NCBI GenBank assembly: GCA_905250125.1 | Contig: CAJNOL010000222.1 | Location: forward strand, 62,001 to 126,000 | Origin: Rotaria sordida | Lineage: Eukaryota; Rotifera; Eurotatoria; Philodinida; Philodinidae | Length of the DNA stretch: 64,000 nucleotides | Direction of reading: 5' to 3' | Shown: one piece after another, positions 46,499-59,723 of the stretch | How positions within the stretch are numbered: the first letter of the stretch is position 1 | Layout of the letters: every line of letters starts with the position of its first letter | The notes under the pieces: generated by a model | Databases searched by the model: none | The model's input: only the letters and a program-made list of their open reading frames with translations | Told to the model about the DNA's origin: nothing | Made by a program: the position numbers and the translations under genes

Positions 46499-49400
46499 TT
46501 ATTTTTTTGCTTGAAGTTCAGGAGTTGAACCTGTTATATCACGCGGGTTATCACGACGATATTGTTCAACATCAGTTATTAACTATTGAATAAAGAAAAA
46601 ACAAAAAATAGATTTTTTTTTTCTATTAATTTTAATTTATTTGAAATTACTTTTGGTAAACGGCGAACATTTTTCTCTACTAAATATTCTTTGAATGCAT
46701 CAATACCATGCAATGGAGCAAGACGAGCATTCTAAGAATGAGATATGTTTAATGTTTTGTTTTGTTTTTTTTTTCAATTAAATTATTTTACCATTTGTTC
46801 TTCTCGTTTTCGTGCTGGATCTTCACGTTCAGCTTGTAGTACTTTTGGATCTTGAAGTTCTTCAGTTTTTAACGAATATTGCCAAAGATTTTTAGGTAAA
46901 TACCATGCTCCATATCGATATTTTTGTGATTGTAATAATTGATCACTAGGGCTAGTTGATAATTGTCTTGATTTTGTTATACTAGAACTTAGATGCTAAA
47001 CAAAAAAAAAAAAAGAAGTTAATAAGATTATTTTTAAAAATTTATCATAATGAGAATTTTCTTTGCTCTTTACACAAAGTATAAAAATTCCATAGAAAGA
47101 AACTCTTGTGCCAGAGGCTAGGTGGAAGTATGTTCTACCGATGGACCTAATACTAGGTATGTGCAAGATGATAACAAGACCTAATCTTTTTGTTTTAATC
47201 AGAACCGGGACGAAAGTTTCTACTCTAGCCGGAACCATTTGTTTTATTTTTAGCAGAAATCGGGACTGAACTTTCTTTTCACCGAGAACGGGGCTAATTT
47301 CTTTTTAGTCGAGATCGGGACCAAATTTTCTTTTGTCGGAATCGAGAGTAGGACCAAAAACGATTACTCCTGCTCATGTCTACTTAATAGTTCCCCGTTC
47401 TTCCGTAAATATGCAACTATAGAGTTTATTCGACGCGTTTTATCCGCAACTACAAAACAGTACAGTTGATTTTCTGATATAGCCTTCTGTTCGATAGAAA
47501 AATAAAGTATATAGCATTTTGTATGTATTTTCCATCTTTTCTCTCGTAAATAGATCTGAATCAAAAAACAAAGTGTATCGTTTCGTAGGCGCTCATGCGA
47601 TATGTTGTATATCAATAGTAGAATGGAAAATGTGAAGTGACAACCAAAAGAAAAAGTATTTGTGTTGAGTTTCTGTCATGTTTCATCAATTCAAAAAATC
47701 TTATTTTGTATATGAATAATTGATAACATTCATTTGTTTTCTTTATTATTGAATGAAAAAGAATAAAAATTATCAGATCAACGATAGAATCTTAATCTTT
47801 TTCCAAGAAGCAACGATATTTTAATTATTTTATATTCTGTACTTAATATTAGAATTTAGAATAAATTATTTTCAACTTTTATTCTTTTCTCATTGAACAA
47901 AATTCAATCTGAAGAATATAACAGTCTACCTTTCTCTTTCATGTGCAAATGGATTATCAAAAAGAATCCGATTTTTATATGTACCGATATATTAAACATT
48001 CGCTATTCAAAATATCAAAATTGAATTAGAAATGAATACTTTCTATTTTAGATTATCACATCTATCATTATACAAAAAAAAAAATTCTAATAATCAAAAT
48101 TTTATAATTTGTAGATTTGAATAGAACTTAGATAATTTCTTTCTAAAGAAAATACCAATTCAGGAAATGTTGTTTTTCTTTGTTGTGTTTGAGGAATCAT
48201 TGTTTCTTGTGCACCTTCTCGTAATTCTGGTGGAATCTAAATTAAAAAAGTAAAAATATTTTAATTATGAAAAAAAAAAACAAAAATTTTCAATTAAACG
48301 AACTCTTGTCATTTCAACTATTTTAATTGGTACACTTAAAGATGGTTTTGTATCATAAGCAGTTGAAAATAAATTTCGAACAACAGCTGGATCAATATCA
48401 CGATTTGTTTCACCACCAAATTCATATAACCAATTACAAAATTGTTCAGAAACACTTCGAAGACGAGCTTCCTTTAATAAAAAAAAAAAACAAAAAATAT
48501 TTTATTTATTTCTTCATACTGCAAAACAAGGATATTTTTCCTTTCAAAAAGTTGTTCAGATAAACATACAGAAAAATTCTTGAATTTCAAACAAATTTCT
48601 TTTCGATTGTGTTTGTTCTAATGAACTGCAATTTTTTGTATTCGATAAATAAATGTATTCTCTTCTAAGATTTTAAGAGTTCCAAAAATGAAAAGCAGTA
48701 CGAAATTCTCTTTGAAATGAAAGTAGCCCGAGTGCTGTAGCTTGAAGCGTATTGAAAAAATATTTGTACACATGAACACACTATTTTACACTATGACTTC
48801 TGAATGGTAAGATTTTGAATCGTGAAAACTCTTTTTAATTGTATGCTTTCATTAGCTAAGCATCTTTAGAAAGTTTCATAGAACTTCCATACAATGTATC
48901 GATTCTCGAAAGAGGAGGAGATCTTGATCAAATGAAATTTACCATTGCAGTTGTTGCTTCATCATCTTGTGTAGGTCCTTTAGATTGTTGTTTCTGTTGT
49001 TGTTTTTCAATATACCATCGATAAGGATTTTTCTGTTTTCTTTCAAGTTCTTCCGAATCCCATGGATTTCCTGATTCATCATAAACAATTGTAGTTCGTC
49101 CTGGTCGTGTTGAAGTACGTTTACTCTCTAATTCTTCTGGTTCAGATTGATCATCTAATTGACTTGAACTTTGACTACTACTACGACTACGTGCACTTCT
49201 TTCAGTATTATTTAAATCTTCTTGAACTATTGGAACTTCAGATGATGATGTAAAAATATCTTGACATTCATCTATAAATATATTTTGTTCATTATTATTC
49301 ATACGTGATAATTCAGTTTCGAGTAATTTTGTTAATTTTTCATAAGCCTAAGTAAATAATAATTTTCTAATTTTAACAATGAAATTTTCTTTTTTTGCTT

Positions 49401-50082
49401 ACACCGGGTGGTAATGTTTGATTAAAATGTGGAAAAAACGTCATAGGATGATCAAGTAAAGTTGATATATAACTATCAATTAATTGACGACGTTTTTCTG
49501 CAGTAGGTAATTCACGACTGAAATATATTTGACGATCTGTTAGACGATTTCGAATATTTGATACATTAGCTTTTATTCGACGACTTTGAGAGAGTACAAT
49601 TGGACTTGGACCTTTTTCAGGCTATTAGAAACAACAAAAACAAAACAAGAATATACATAAAAAGATAAATTAATAAAATTTACTTCTAATATAATATCAT
49701 CATGCGATGGTGGTAAACCATCACGAAAATCATCTAGACCATCTTTAACAAATTTCCAATTTTTTGTGTCCATATGACATGGATATTTCATTTTAAGACG
49801 TTCTCGATACCTAGATAGATTTCAAAATTTATTTTTTTTTTTTTATAAATCATGCAAAGTATAGGAGAGCAAGAATTAAAGAAATAAAAGCAACTAATGT
49901 AAGAATTTGTCTCACTTTGAATTATTTATAAGCCTAGATAGATTTTTTTTTCAATGTCAAAATATGATAAATACAAAAAATTGATGAATAGATAAAAGAT
50001 AGAAATACCATGGCTGAAATTTTGGTGTTCGACGACGATCTTCAATTTTAGGTAGAAGAACATATTTAAGTTCGTTGGACAT
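46499..50082 (-). CDS. FAM47E-like protein
   Basis: Nine exons on the minus strand (50082-50009, 49810-49684, 49621-49403, 49347-48943, 48471-48304, 48236-48156, 46995-46792, 46731-46651, 46582-46499) give 480 residues. The N-terminus has FQPWYRERLKMKYPCHMDTK and WKFVKDGLDDFRDGLPP, and the C-terminus has YRYGAWYLPKNLWQ, DPKVLQAE and HGIDAFKEYLVEKN. These two blocks match the conserved ends of the vertebrate FAM47 family (KER, FVKEGLDDFR; YGAWYL..LW; LYGTYAFKDF). The middle (residues ~165-275) is low-complexity, acidic and Ser-rich. No enzyme motif is visible; function in this lineage is unknown. Introns 4 (469 bp) and 6 (about 1.16 kb, 46996-48155) are long. It lies directly upstream of IFT88 on the same strand. 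Confidence 0.78.
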
Positions 50083-50559
50083 GTTTATTTATCGTCCTTG
50101 ATATTATGTGATGATCTTGAGATATAATAACTATTTAATCCCATAAGATAGATTCTTTTAATGGGTTACTATGGTTATCAATCGATTTGGATTAGAGATA
50201 AGTTTATTTTTTTTCACAAAATCGTTTTATTCAACTTATCATTTCAAATAAAGTTTGACAGATGATTAAATTTCTTACAGTTTTCAAATTATTCATGGAT
50301 AGAGGGAGACAGATGTCGAGAAAAAATTTTATATGCGATTTATTTCCTTTTAACAATAAAAATTGCTTTTCTCGTTTATTGAAAACGTTTTAAAGATATT
50401 CGATAGCCAAGACCGAAAAGGCACCCATGTCATTCAAACCGCTCGAAAACCGACAGTTCACCGTGATTCTCCAGCTGAATTTTTCTCGTGTCACAATGGT
50501 CACTTGTACCAGGCACATCACTCATATTCGCATCGTTTTCGAGTTTGAGTTTTTATTAA

Positions 50560-51115
50560 AGATGGCGCCATAAAAATAGTCATTTGTTAGACGACTTGAT
50601 CAATGGGAAAATGTGGCGCCATCTGACAGAATTTGCTGCTGCATGATTAAGCCGACTTTTTGTCCGTAGGTAAGTTAGCGCAAGATTGGAGTAAATCCAG
50701 TTAATTTTTGTCTAGGAACATGTCCCAGAGTTCCTATTCTTGTTCCAAGTACAACTCGATAAGCTGTATCCAGTGATATAATCGGATTTCGCATAGCTCA
50801 AATTACGATTTTTGAGACCATAGATGGCGCTATAAAAAAATCGGAAAAATTATAGTTTGAGCTTTGAAGAATCTGATTATACCACTGGATAGAGCTCGTC
50901 GAGTTGTACCGGGAACAAGAATAAGAACTCTGAAACATGTTCCTAGACGAATCTTGTGCTAAGAATCCTATAGGCAAATACTAAAATTTTGAGGTTTTCT
51001 CGGACATGGTATGAGCTATGGAAAATCTAATTATACCATTGGATAGAGTTCGTTGAGTTGTGCTTGGAATAAGAATAGGAACTTTGGAACATGTTCCTAG
51101 ACAAATTATCTACGT
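50560..51115. repeat. Three-copy repeat, one inverted and two direct
   Basis: A unit of about 80 bp contains ATAATC-x-GATT, the TCCAGTG / CACTGGATA block, CTCGTCGAGTTGTACC, GGAACAAGAATAAGAACTC and ACATGTTCCTAGAC. It occurs at about 50712-50792 (reverse complement), 50868-50950 and 51027-51105 (direct). GGCGCCAT words occur in the flanks at 50564, 50615 and 50824. It is a foldback with a partial tandem duplication of one arm. Confidence 0.65.
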
Positions 51116-52157
51116 CGGGATTTTTAAGTTGGAATCGACTTTTTCAAGACTAAAAATATTAATTTAGTAATACAATAGTACAAAAAAAAACGATAAACGA
51201 AGGAAAAACCGAGTCCAACCGCCGGTAACTCTCGGTTTTGATACAAAATCGACGACATGGACATGATCGTATGCTACGAAATACATCAAAAAATAATCGT
51301 CATATACGACACCATACGTTCGAACATGAATAACGTACAAGATTTCATGCGGTCGTAACATAGTTGTGAGTCGAGTTGAGCTTATCGAGCACGTTGGTTT
51401 TTCGTTCTAAATTTGGCAGTAAATATAATAGTAAGTATTCAATTGATAATAAATATTTTTTTTATTTAGATTAAATCGAATAATATATTCTACAGTAGAT
51501 ATTTTAATTTTTAAATAAATAAATAAATTTTGTTCTATTATTTCGATCAATTTGAACAACAGATTAGATAGTAAGTATCTTTTCCAAGTGAAGAAATAAT
51601 ATTTCATGTGTTTAGTGGAGGGAATTGAGGTACTCAGGTAGAACAGAACGGCGAAAATCGGTGTCTTTACATCGCCGTTTAAGATGCCGTCTCCGACGGT
51701 TGGAATGATCGTTTCGGATGAGCTCCACTCTCTTGAGTGACCAGACACAATGCTATGCGATGTCGTATACCATTGTTTACGGCTGTCGTAATACTTGTGC
51801 TGAGAGACGGAAACCTATCTTAGACCAAGGTAGGCTTAAACATTTGTTTGCCGTTATATCTGATTGATGGATTGCATCGAAATTCTTGAACAAATGTCAG
51901 AGTTTTTCAGCGGCAAACAGTAATATTTTCGTAGTAAAGTAGACTTAGAAAACGCTCTTAAGGAAAAATGCAATTTTTTATGAGTAAATATTATGCGCCA
52001 CATTGCCAATGACTTGAAGTAGTGCTCTGTTGTGACAAATGAAGAAGAACTGTACTGAAAACTCAAGTTAGATAAATTTGAAGCTGTCGAAAGCTTTTCT
52101 TCGCTTTCAGTGACAAAGGTTAGATGTCTAATGAGGGTAGTCCTCCAACCGATTGAT

Positions 52158-52262
52158 TGCTTTTAAGTTCGGACTATGTGCAGCATGTAGATCCTAATGA
52201 GTTATGAATACTCCGAAAAGAGTTCAGATCCATAGCTTATTGCTGCCGACATATTGCATTTT
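52158..52262. repeat. Solo arm of the 18.7 kb foldback family
   Basis: GATTGCTTTTAAGTTCGGACTATGTGCAGCATG, ATGAATACTCCGAAAAGAGTTCAGA and AGCTTATTGCTGCCGACATATTGCA follow the same order as CGCTTTTGAGTCGGGACTATGTGTATGAG, CGAATATTCTGAAAAGTGTTCAGA and AGTTTATTACTGCCGAGATACAG at 18728-18810. No matching inverted arm was found near it. Confidence 0.65.
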
Positions 52263-53471
52263 TTACGATATTTTTCAATACAATACCTTAATATTTTCAA
52301 TAAAGTGAGCAAATCCACAATGTAATTCATTTCGTTTATGTCAACACTTCTGCTTCACTATTACTCTATTTTGTAGTAAAGTAAATCAAAAATTTTTCTT
52401 TCTAGAGTCAAAATTAAATAAAAACAAATGTTGATGGGTTTCTTTAAATGCGCATTCTTTTGACACAATTTGTGAATTTTTTCTGAATCGTACCAGTTTT
52501 ATACAGTCCAAAATGTGAGTTAGAAATAAGAAGCACTAAGTGTATTTTTCATTTGGATGACATTAAGAGATTCTTCTTCTTCCTTCTCATTCTTAACTTC
52601 CAGGTGGAGATGTTATAAAAATTGTGGAGTCTACCCGTAGATTCAAAACGTTTCGTCATCTATGGCATATTCTTCTGAATATGTGTCCGTCGCAAAAAGA
52701 AAATATTTCATTCTTTAACAACAAAAAAAAACCAATTGAATGAAAAATATTCTATTTTATATTACTGTATTCAAGGTGATAAGATTTGAATATTATCCGT
52801 GCCGCTTGACTGACTCTTATTTTTTATCTTACAATCAAAAAATTAAAGATGATACAAATTTTTTTCATAGAAAAATAATTATTCATTTAGTTTTATAGTA
52901 ATAATAATATTAAATTTTTACTTGCTAATTGTAAAACTCCATACGAACTTAAGCTTTTCTTCTTTTTATTTGAGTATATATCCATTTGATGACAATAAAT
53001 CTATCTATTTTATACAAAAATGTTCAAGACCATTATAATCTCCATAATATTTGAATCTCCTATAAATAAATTGTATTTTTCCATTCTATTAATTTAAATC
53101 TTAATTTTTAATGTTTCATTAGAATGTCAAAAATTGTTTTATATATAAAGAAAAACAAAAACACAATTGTAAGAATAATAAACATAAAAAGAATAGAATA
53201 TGAATAATGAACATAAAACACAAAAAAGAAAGAAAGAAAAAGAAAAAACAAAAGATATATTGTGTGCACCGGGATTAAAACCATGCGCACAAATACAAAA
53301 AAAAAAGAGACCTAATTTACATTGAACAAAAAAAAAACAAGTGTGTTGAACATCCAATGAGATTCACTGTATATTTATTTGTATAAAAATGAACTGTCAA
53401 ATACACCTGACCGGACATGAGAGAATACTGTTTTGAAGCACCTTCTCTGTCTCAAACAAAATCACATTTAA

Positions 53472-55610
53472 TTAATCAGTAAAAATAAGTTCTTTTTGCG
53501 AATTATTACTACCATCTGAACTACAATCATCATTATCTGGAAAATAAAAATTTCAAAAAAAAAAAAACCTAAAATAGAAGACTTATTTACTTAAATAATG
53601 ATTATCATCAGGTGAATATTGTTCATCAAATGGACCTATTTTTCGTTGTTTTAACATTTGTTTATATTCTGACCTAATACAGAAAACAAAATATATATAT
53701 ATATATATATATATAAATAGCAAAACAAAATTCACTTACCAACGAATTTTTTTTCCATCAACAACACATGTTCGTTTTGGTCGAGGTCTATATCGATAAT
53801 CTGGATATTTTTCCATATGAACTTTACTTAAACGTGATTGTTCTTCATAATATGGCTGTTTTTCTTCATTACTCATTGCTTTCCAACGAGTACCTAATAT
53901 TTTACTAATACTTGAATTATGCATATCCGGACAAGCTTTTAAAATTTTTCGTCTTTCTTCACGTGCCCAAACCATAAATGCATTCATAGGACGTTTTATA
54001 TGATCATTTGATGATATAATTTCTTGATTTCCATTATTTGAAGTTAAAATTGATAAATTTGTCGATGGTATTGAATGATTTCGTTCTTTTCGATTTGTTG
54101 ATATTTGACGAACTAAATAGAAATTTTGGTTTTTGTTTTTTTTATATATTTTTCATTTACAATAGATTAACTATTATTATAATAGACAGATAACGTTTTG
54201 TTATGTATAATATCATATTAGACAAAAGAAAAAATATTTTGTTTGCCTGTCTATTATTATTCTCATCACTGTAATCATTGAATATCTATATTGCTAATTG
54301 ACTAGTTTCTTTGTATCTTTGTTTTTATTATGTTAACGATAATCGATCGCAACGGAATGCGATATGATTCGACGATTTAATGTTTTTTTTTTGTTGTGTC
54401 ATCCCAAAAAAAAGCAATAGACAAAAATATTTTAATTTACCTAATGATGAGTTTCTATCAATAGACGATTCACGATGATGATGATGTTGTTGTTGATGAT
54501 GATGATGATGATGATTATTGTTATTATTTATTGTATCAATTGATGTTGTTTTTACATTCGATGAATGATGAGGAAGATGGTTTGGTGTCGATGAAAAAGG
54601 AAACATATTGAAACCTGATAGAAAATCCATAGAATTACTATAGAATCTAGATTATATTCATGTATTTTTTTTTTTATTACCAGTAAGAAATGGTGATGGT
54701 AATGAACCTTTTAAATTGTTATTTTCTCCATTTTTTAAATTCTAAAAAAAAAGAAAAAGAAATTTTAAAGTAAAAAGAAAAAAAATCAATAATATTTATA
54801 TATATACATACAATTGAATCATTAAGCACGGATGCAGCTGATAATTTTAAATAATTTTGTAAATGTGTCATATTAGCAACTATAGTAAAAACAAAAATAA
54901 GGTCAAGATAAAAAAAGAAAAAATTTTTTTTTTCATTAAAAAAATTTTTTTTTTTTACCAGAAAATGGTGAAAAAAATGGTGGAGAAGAAAAAAGTCCAG
55001 ATGTTAATGGAAAATTTGATGATGATGTTGTTGGTGAATTTAAATCATCATGAGTTTGTTGTTTAAGTTTTGGTTTAGATAAATTTAATGGATGTGTATC
55101 ATCATGATTAATTGTTTTTATTTTTTCACGTATATGTTTTAAACTATTAATAAGACAATCAATAGTTGATAATAAATTTTCATCACTATTATCAAATTGT
55201 TTTTCATCAACTAATGAATCGATTAAATTAAGAATCATACGAACACTTGTTGTCGATGATGATGATGATGATGATGAAGGATTTTGTGGTAATTTCGATT
55301 GAGAATGACTTTTACGACGATTTCGTTCTTGTCTTACTTTAATATCTTTTGTATGAGATTCGTTTATTAAAGATGGAGGAGATGTTGAATGATTTTCATT
55401 TGATTCATCTATGAAAATAATTTCGTTTCTTTTATCAAACTTCAAAAAATAATTAAAAAAAACTTATTACTTACGTTCATCAGTTGATGGAGAATTATGA
55501 TTTAAAAAATCTTCAGTTTTGATATATTTCGTTGTTATGGAATCATCTTCTGGACATGATATTAAAAGTGATTCAAGCTGATCAAAATCATACTTTCGTT
55601 TTACTGACAT
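53472..55610 (-). CDS. SoxD-type HMG-box transcription factor (SOX5/6/13 class)
   Basis: Eight exons on the minus strand (55610-55475, 55408-54959, 54879-54812, 54741-54681, 54614-54441, 54112-53740, 53673-53591, 53536-53472) give 469 residues. The HMG box starts [20 protein letters not shown], continues [35 protein letters not shown] and ends [21 protein letters not shown], diagnostic of Sox[11 protein letters not shown] follows, as in SOX5/6. Upstream, HPLNLSKPK matches the PLNLS CtBP-binding motif of SOX6. A short helical stretch ([17 protein letters not shown]) may be what remains of the SoxD coiled coil; the long leucine zipper/Q-box of vertebrate SoxD (>700 residues) is absent. A His6-Gln3-His4 run and Ser runs come from trinucleotide repeats. 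A DNA-binding regulator that bends DNA at WWCAAW-type sites (family knowledge). The minus-strand CTTCTAG acceptor lies 10 bases before the ATG. Confidence 0.95.
53692..53715. repeat. AT microsatellite in SoxD intron 6
   Basis: About twelve AT units lie within the intron that separates the HMG-box exon from the next exon. Length is likely polymorphic. Confidence 0.9.
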
Positions 55611-55622
55611 TATAAAAAATCT
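55611..55622 (-). promoter_or_regulatory. Acceptor directly before the SoxD ATG
   Basis: On the minus strand TTTTCTCTTCTAG ends at 55621 and the next ten bases (ATTTTTTATA) lead into the ATG without an in-frame stop. The first listed exon may therefore be joined to a spliced leader or to an upstream coding exon. Confidence 0.5.
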
Positions 55623-58600
55623 AGAAGAGAAAAATATATTTGTTAATTTGAATAGAATGGATATATTATAGAATAAATTCTTCAATAAAAACTCACTTTT
55701 ATCAAAGTATGTTAACTATATTCCTAGCAGCCAAAAGAAAAAAAAAACGAAGAAATATTTGCTAGTGCATTCCGTTTATATATAATTTCTTTTTCTTGAT
55801 CACACATTGTGTGATAAGAGTGTAAAAACAAAAGAACAATGAAAAACTGAGATGAGAAAGTAAAAAAAAAAAGCAAGAAAATCTTCCTTTTGAAATGTTA
55901 CTCGACTTGTTCAAGTGTCATATTGATCTTTTTATCGACAACAACAATAACGCATCAATATACAAAGTCAAAGACAGATCAGACACGTAGTTTATATTGA
56001 ATAAAAATCTTACTATTACTCTTGTTTCTTTCTTCTTCTTCTTCTTCTCAATTGATATCATTAGATTTGTTCGGTTGTTCGGACGAATAATTTATTATAT
56101 GTAAGAACCACTTTTATGAATATAAAAAAAAAAAAAAGAAAGAAAAAAAAGTCTTGTATGTGTGTGTGTGTGTGTATGTGTTCGCTTTTAATTCATACAA
56201 AAAGAAATAAAACGAAGAAGAAAAAAAAATGGCATTGCACTTTATATTATAATACTAAGCAAGAATCAGCAGGTGATGACAGGAGACATAATAAAAATGC
56301 TGATACGTGCGCGTACGAATACGACATGTGAGAAAACGTTCAAGAACAATAATCAAAGACGAAAAATGAAGCGATCATATATCTATATTGAATATATAAA
56401 ATTGAATCATCATTATCATCATCCGAGTTATACACGAACGTGTACGATATACGCTCCTTCATAGTTGTCCTTGCATGTTTGTTAAACGATTTCAATCTTT
56501 TTTTCTCTCTCTCTCTCTCTCTCTATCATTCTTTCTAATTACCTGTGTCCACCACTATATATTTGATAGGAGTAAAAAAAAAAGTCGATTTAGGACTATT
56601 ATATTGATCTTCTTTCTACACTATATGAGGCCGATCATATGAAAGAAATCTAATGAAGCGAGTAACGAAACACAGAGAAAGAGAGGAAAAGAGAGAGAGA
56701 GAGGGAGAAATTTTTCACACTTCTAATGCACACTTTTATTAAATATACATATTACGTTGTAAAGCAAGCACATATAATGTAAGAATAACATTCTGTCCAT
56801 TTTAATACTTCGTTTACTATTCATATATATAATATATAGTACCGACAATGCATTTTGATTATTTACATGAGAAGTGAAACCTTGTGTCAAACAACAGTAC
56901 TCGCCAAAGGACAGAAAAAGAAACACTAGAAATAATAATAATAATAATAATAATAAACTTGTTGCAATTAAATGTCAACATATGAAAAAGCAAAAAAAAA
57001 AAAAGAAGAGAATAAACGATCATATACGATAAATTATACGTGTATGTTAGGGTAGATATATCGTATCTTGTGATATTTAATAAAGAGGAGCTTCTTTTTC
57101 TCTTCTCGTTACCTGTTTGTCTACCTGAGAGTATGACAAGCATAAAGAATGAGAGCTAATGGAGTGTAGAAATCGTCCAAGACGAATAGGAACTATCAGA
57201 TTCTTTTTTTTGCTTCGTTAAATAGAGGATGTTTGCCGCGTGTATGACACTCTTGTTTCTTATTGCACCATACCCGGATTTTAGTTTCGTTTATATAATT
57301 GATATTGTCACACACACACACACACAAACATGCCCTATTGTTTTTTAGCACTATTAATAGTTATATGCAACTGTCGCTCACTCCCTTGCACTTATGATTG
57401 ATGAACTTTATTTCTCTCTCTTTGCAACTAATAATATGTTCATACATATACATTTAGAATAAGAAAAGAGAGTTGATCATAAGCAACAATTACAAACATA
57501 CTATTATACATGAATAAATTTCTCGATTTATTGACAAGACTATGCTTACTTACCTTATTATACAATGTCTTTTGTATTTGCTTGTTGCTTAATAAAATGA
57601 ATAAATGTGTATAAGACTATTCATTTTGTGATTGGTGTTGAGAAATAATTTTGCGTCAATTTTTTCTTTCCTTCTATTTTCTTATGCTTTATAATTGTTG
57701 TTTTTTTGCTTTATGAATCGAACGTCAATAGAATACACAAAGAAAAATTATTACCATCAATCGTAGTTATGCATTTTAATGCGATGTTGGATACACCTTG
57801 GTACTATGATTATGTGTATATGTGAGTAGTCGTTCTTTCTTCTTTTCTCTCTCGCTCTCTCTCTCTCTCTTCTTTCTTTTCTATTAAGAATCTATTGTTC
57901 GGAGTATATACCGAGCATGCAATACGCCAACGGCGCGCGAGACTTGTATTTTACCTCTACTGACACAATACACTCTTCTTTTTCTTCCTTTTTTTACGCT
58001 CGACTTCACATCATCATCTATATTCAATTGCGTCGCTTTGTATGTATATACATATACTCTACACAATACACATCATCGTTATGATGAGCATACTAACTGA
58101 TTTTGTACATAAAACATAGTAGAAAATTGATAAACTATATTACTTACATGCTCATTCATTCATTCATTCATTTGACAGATGTAACTCGGATTGTTTTTTT
58201 AAAGTAGAAGAAAAATATCTGATTCTTTTTACTCTTTTTTTTTTTTTTCTCTCTTTCTTTTTCATAAACAATAGAAAGACAACGATTCTCTATTCATTCG
58301 TCGAGAAGATTTGACGAGGGATAGCATTATTAAATCTTTCTTGTCATCAGGTGTCATATGAAGAGACAGAAAACAAGAAAAGTAATTCTTTCTTTTTTTT
58401 TTTTTTTGACTAAAAAGACAAGCGGAATAGAACGAAGAAAAAGATCATACTATCATCGTTAATGATATATGTAGTAGTCAATTTTAATCGGCCTTTACCT
58501 CGATCATCATTTGTACATTATTAATTTCGTTTTTTTTCTTCTTTTCTCGTCGGTTACAAGTGTTAATGCGTGACAGCTTCAAGGATATTAATTTGTATAA

Positions 58601-58769
58601 GCATATGTCAATTGCTGAGCAACTTGTCAGTACAACAATTGGCATAGTCTTTATTCTAGTATTCATTTTATGTATCTTCTGTCGTTTGTTGTTGACTCTG
58701 ATTTCTTTTTTTTTTTTGTCTCTGAATAATGGGAGTATGCGAAAAAAAAGCAAACAACTCCCAAGTTCC

Positions 58770-58796
58770 TCTTTTTTTTTTTTTTTTTTTTTTTTT
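58770..58796. repeat. Poly-T tract
   Basis: About 26 consecutive T, the longest homopolymer in the window. Open frames reading through it encode poly-Phe and are not genes. Confidence 0.9.
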
Positions 58797-59686
58797 ACTA
58801 TCTGTTGCCATTTGCCTAACAGTATATCATTATCTATTGACTGAAAGACAGATAGTCTGTATCATAATATACAGGGACATCCATTGTTCTCTGGTTTGTT
58901 ATCATCACCTAATAATTAATTTTGTTTTTCCTTCTTTTCTTGTTTAATTTTCGATTGAAAGAGAATCGGTTAAAATCAACGAAAAAATAAGAAAAAAAAA
59001 AGACACAAAAAGTAAGAACGACAATATACGATTACTTATTACGAGTATTAAATAATAAGAAAAAAAAAAATTGTGAGTAATACGATGAATCAACTTAAGA
59101 AATAAATCGTAGAAAATTATGAATAAATAAAGTAAATGTGACAATATAAGTTCGCTTGAAAAAATCTTCTGTGACAATAGAGCAATCGAGCAAGAAAGGT
59201 ACTATTGTACAATATTGCAAGTATACTGAAGGTTGCATGTATGCATTGTTTCTTATTAAAAGAATGAATGGAACTACTTATTATACATCGTGATTTCAAG
59301 GCAAATGGCCGCGTGCACAAATGATTGAGAGAATGAATAAACGATTATGGACATGAGTTTCAATCATTTCTTTTTTTCTTTCAAATGAATAAAAGAGAAA
59401 AAAAAATATTGTTAAAATAATTCAGTCGATGTCGTGTTGTATCTTAATTCGTTTCTCACAGTAACCATCAAAACTATTGCTTTTGATGATATGGTGATAA
59501 TTTTTTCCTTTGCTTACTTGACTGTAACTCGCGTTGATATATTTACTTTCACCCATTTACACAAGGACAAAAGAATACAGAATGCAAATGGACAGAAGAA
59601 AAAAAACCTACGAAGCAAAGAAAACAAAAATATGTTGATGGGTTAATTACTATTGAAGATTTTTGTTTCGATAATAATGACAAACA

Positions 59687-59689
<3 letters not shown>

Positions 59690-59718
<29 letters not shown>
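59690..59718. repeat. AT microsatellite
   Basis: About fourteen AT units in the region upstream of SoxD, one of three similar tracts in that region. Confidence 0.9.

Positions 59719-59723
<5 letters not shown>

Larger units (their letters stand above)
50083..53471. other. Intergenic, repeat-rich, no gene
   Basis: No coding region is supported. 50560-51115 holds a three-copy repeat (separate entry). 51160-51760 has several moderately long minus-strand open frames without similarity. 52158-52262 is a solo arm of the 18.7 kb foldback family. 53100-53340 is A-rich on the plus strand. It contains the FAM47E-like gene promoter side and the SoxD 3' UTR (minus-strand AATAAA as TTTATT near 53373). 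Confidence 0.55.

Noticed and set aside
51164-52066. Minus-strand frames of 65-113 codons
   Set aside because: No domain, poly Tyr/Ile composition, next to repeats.
53108-53357. Phe-rich minus frames
   Set aside because: Products of the A-rich 3' flank of SoxD.
58484-58947. Open frames through the poly-T tract
   Set aside because: Poly-Phe and Lys/Arg-rich artefacts of homopolymers.
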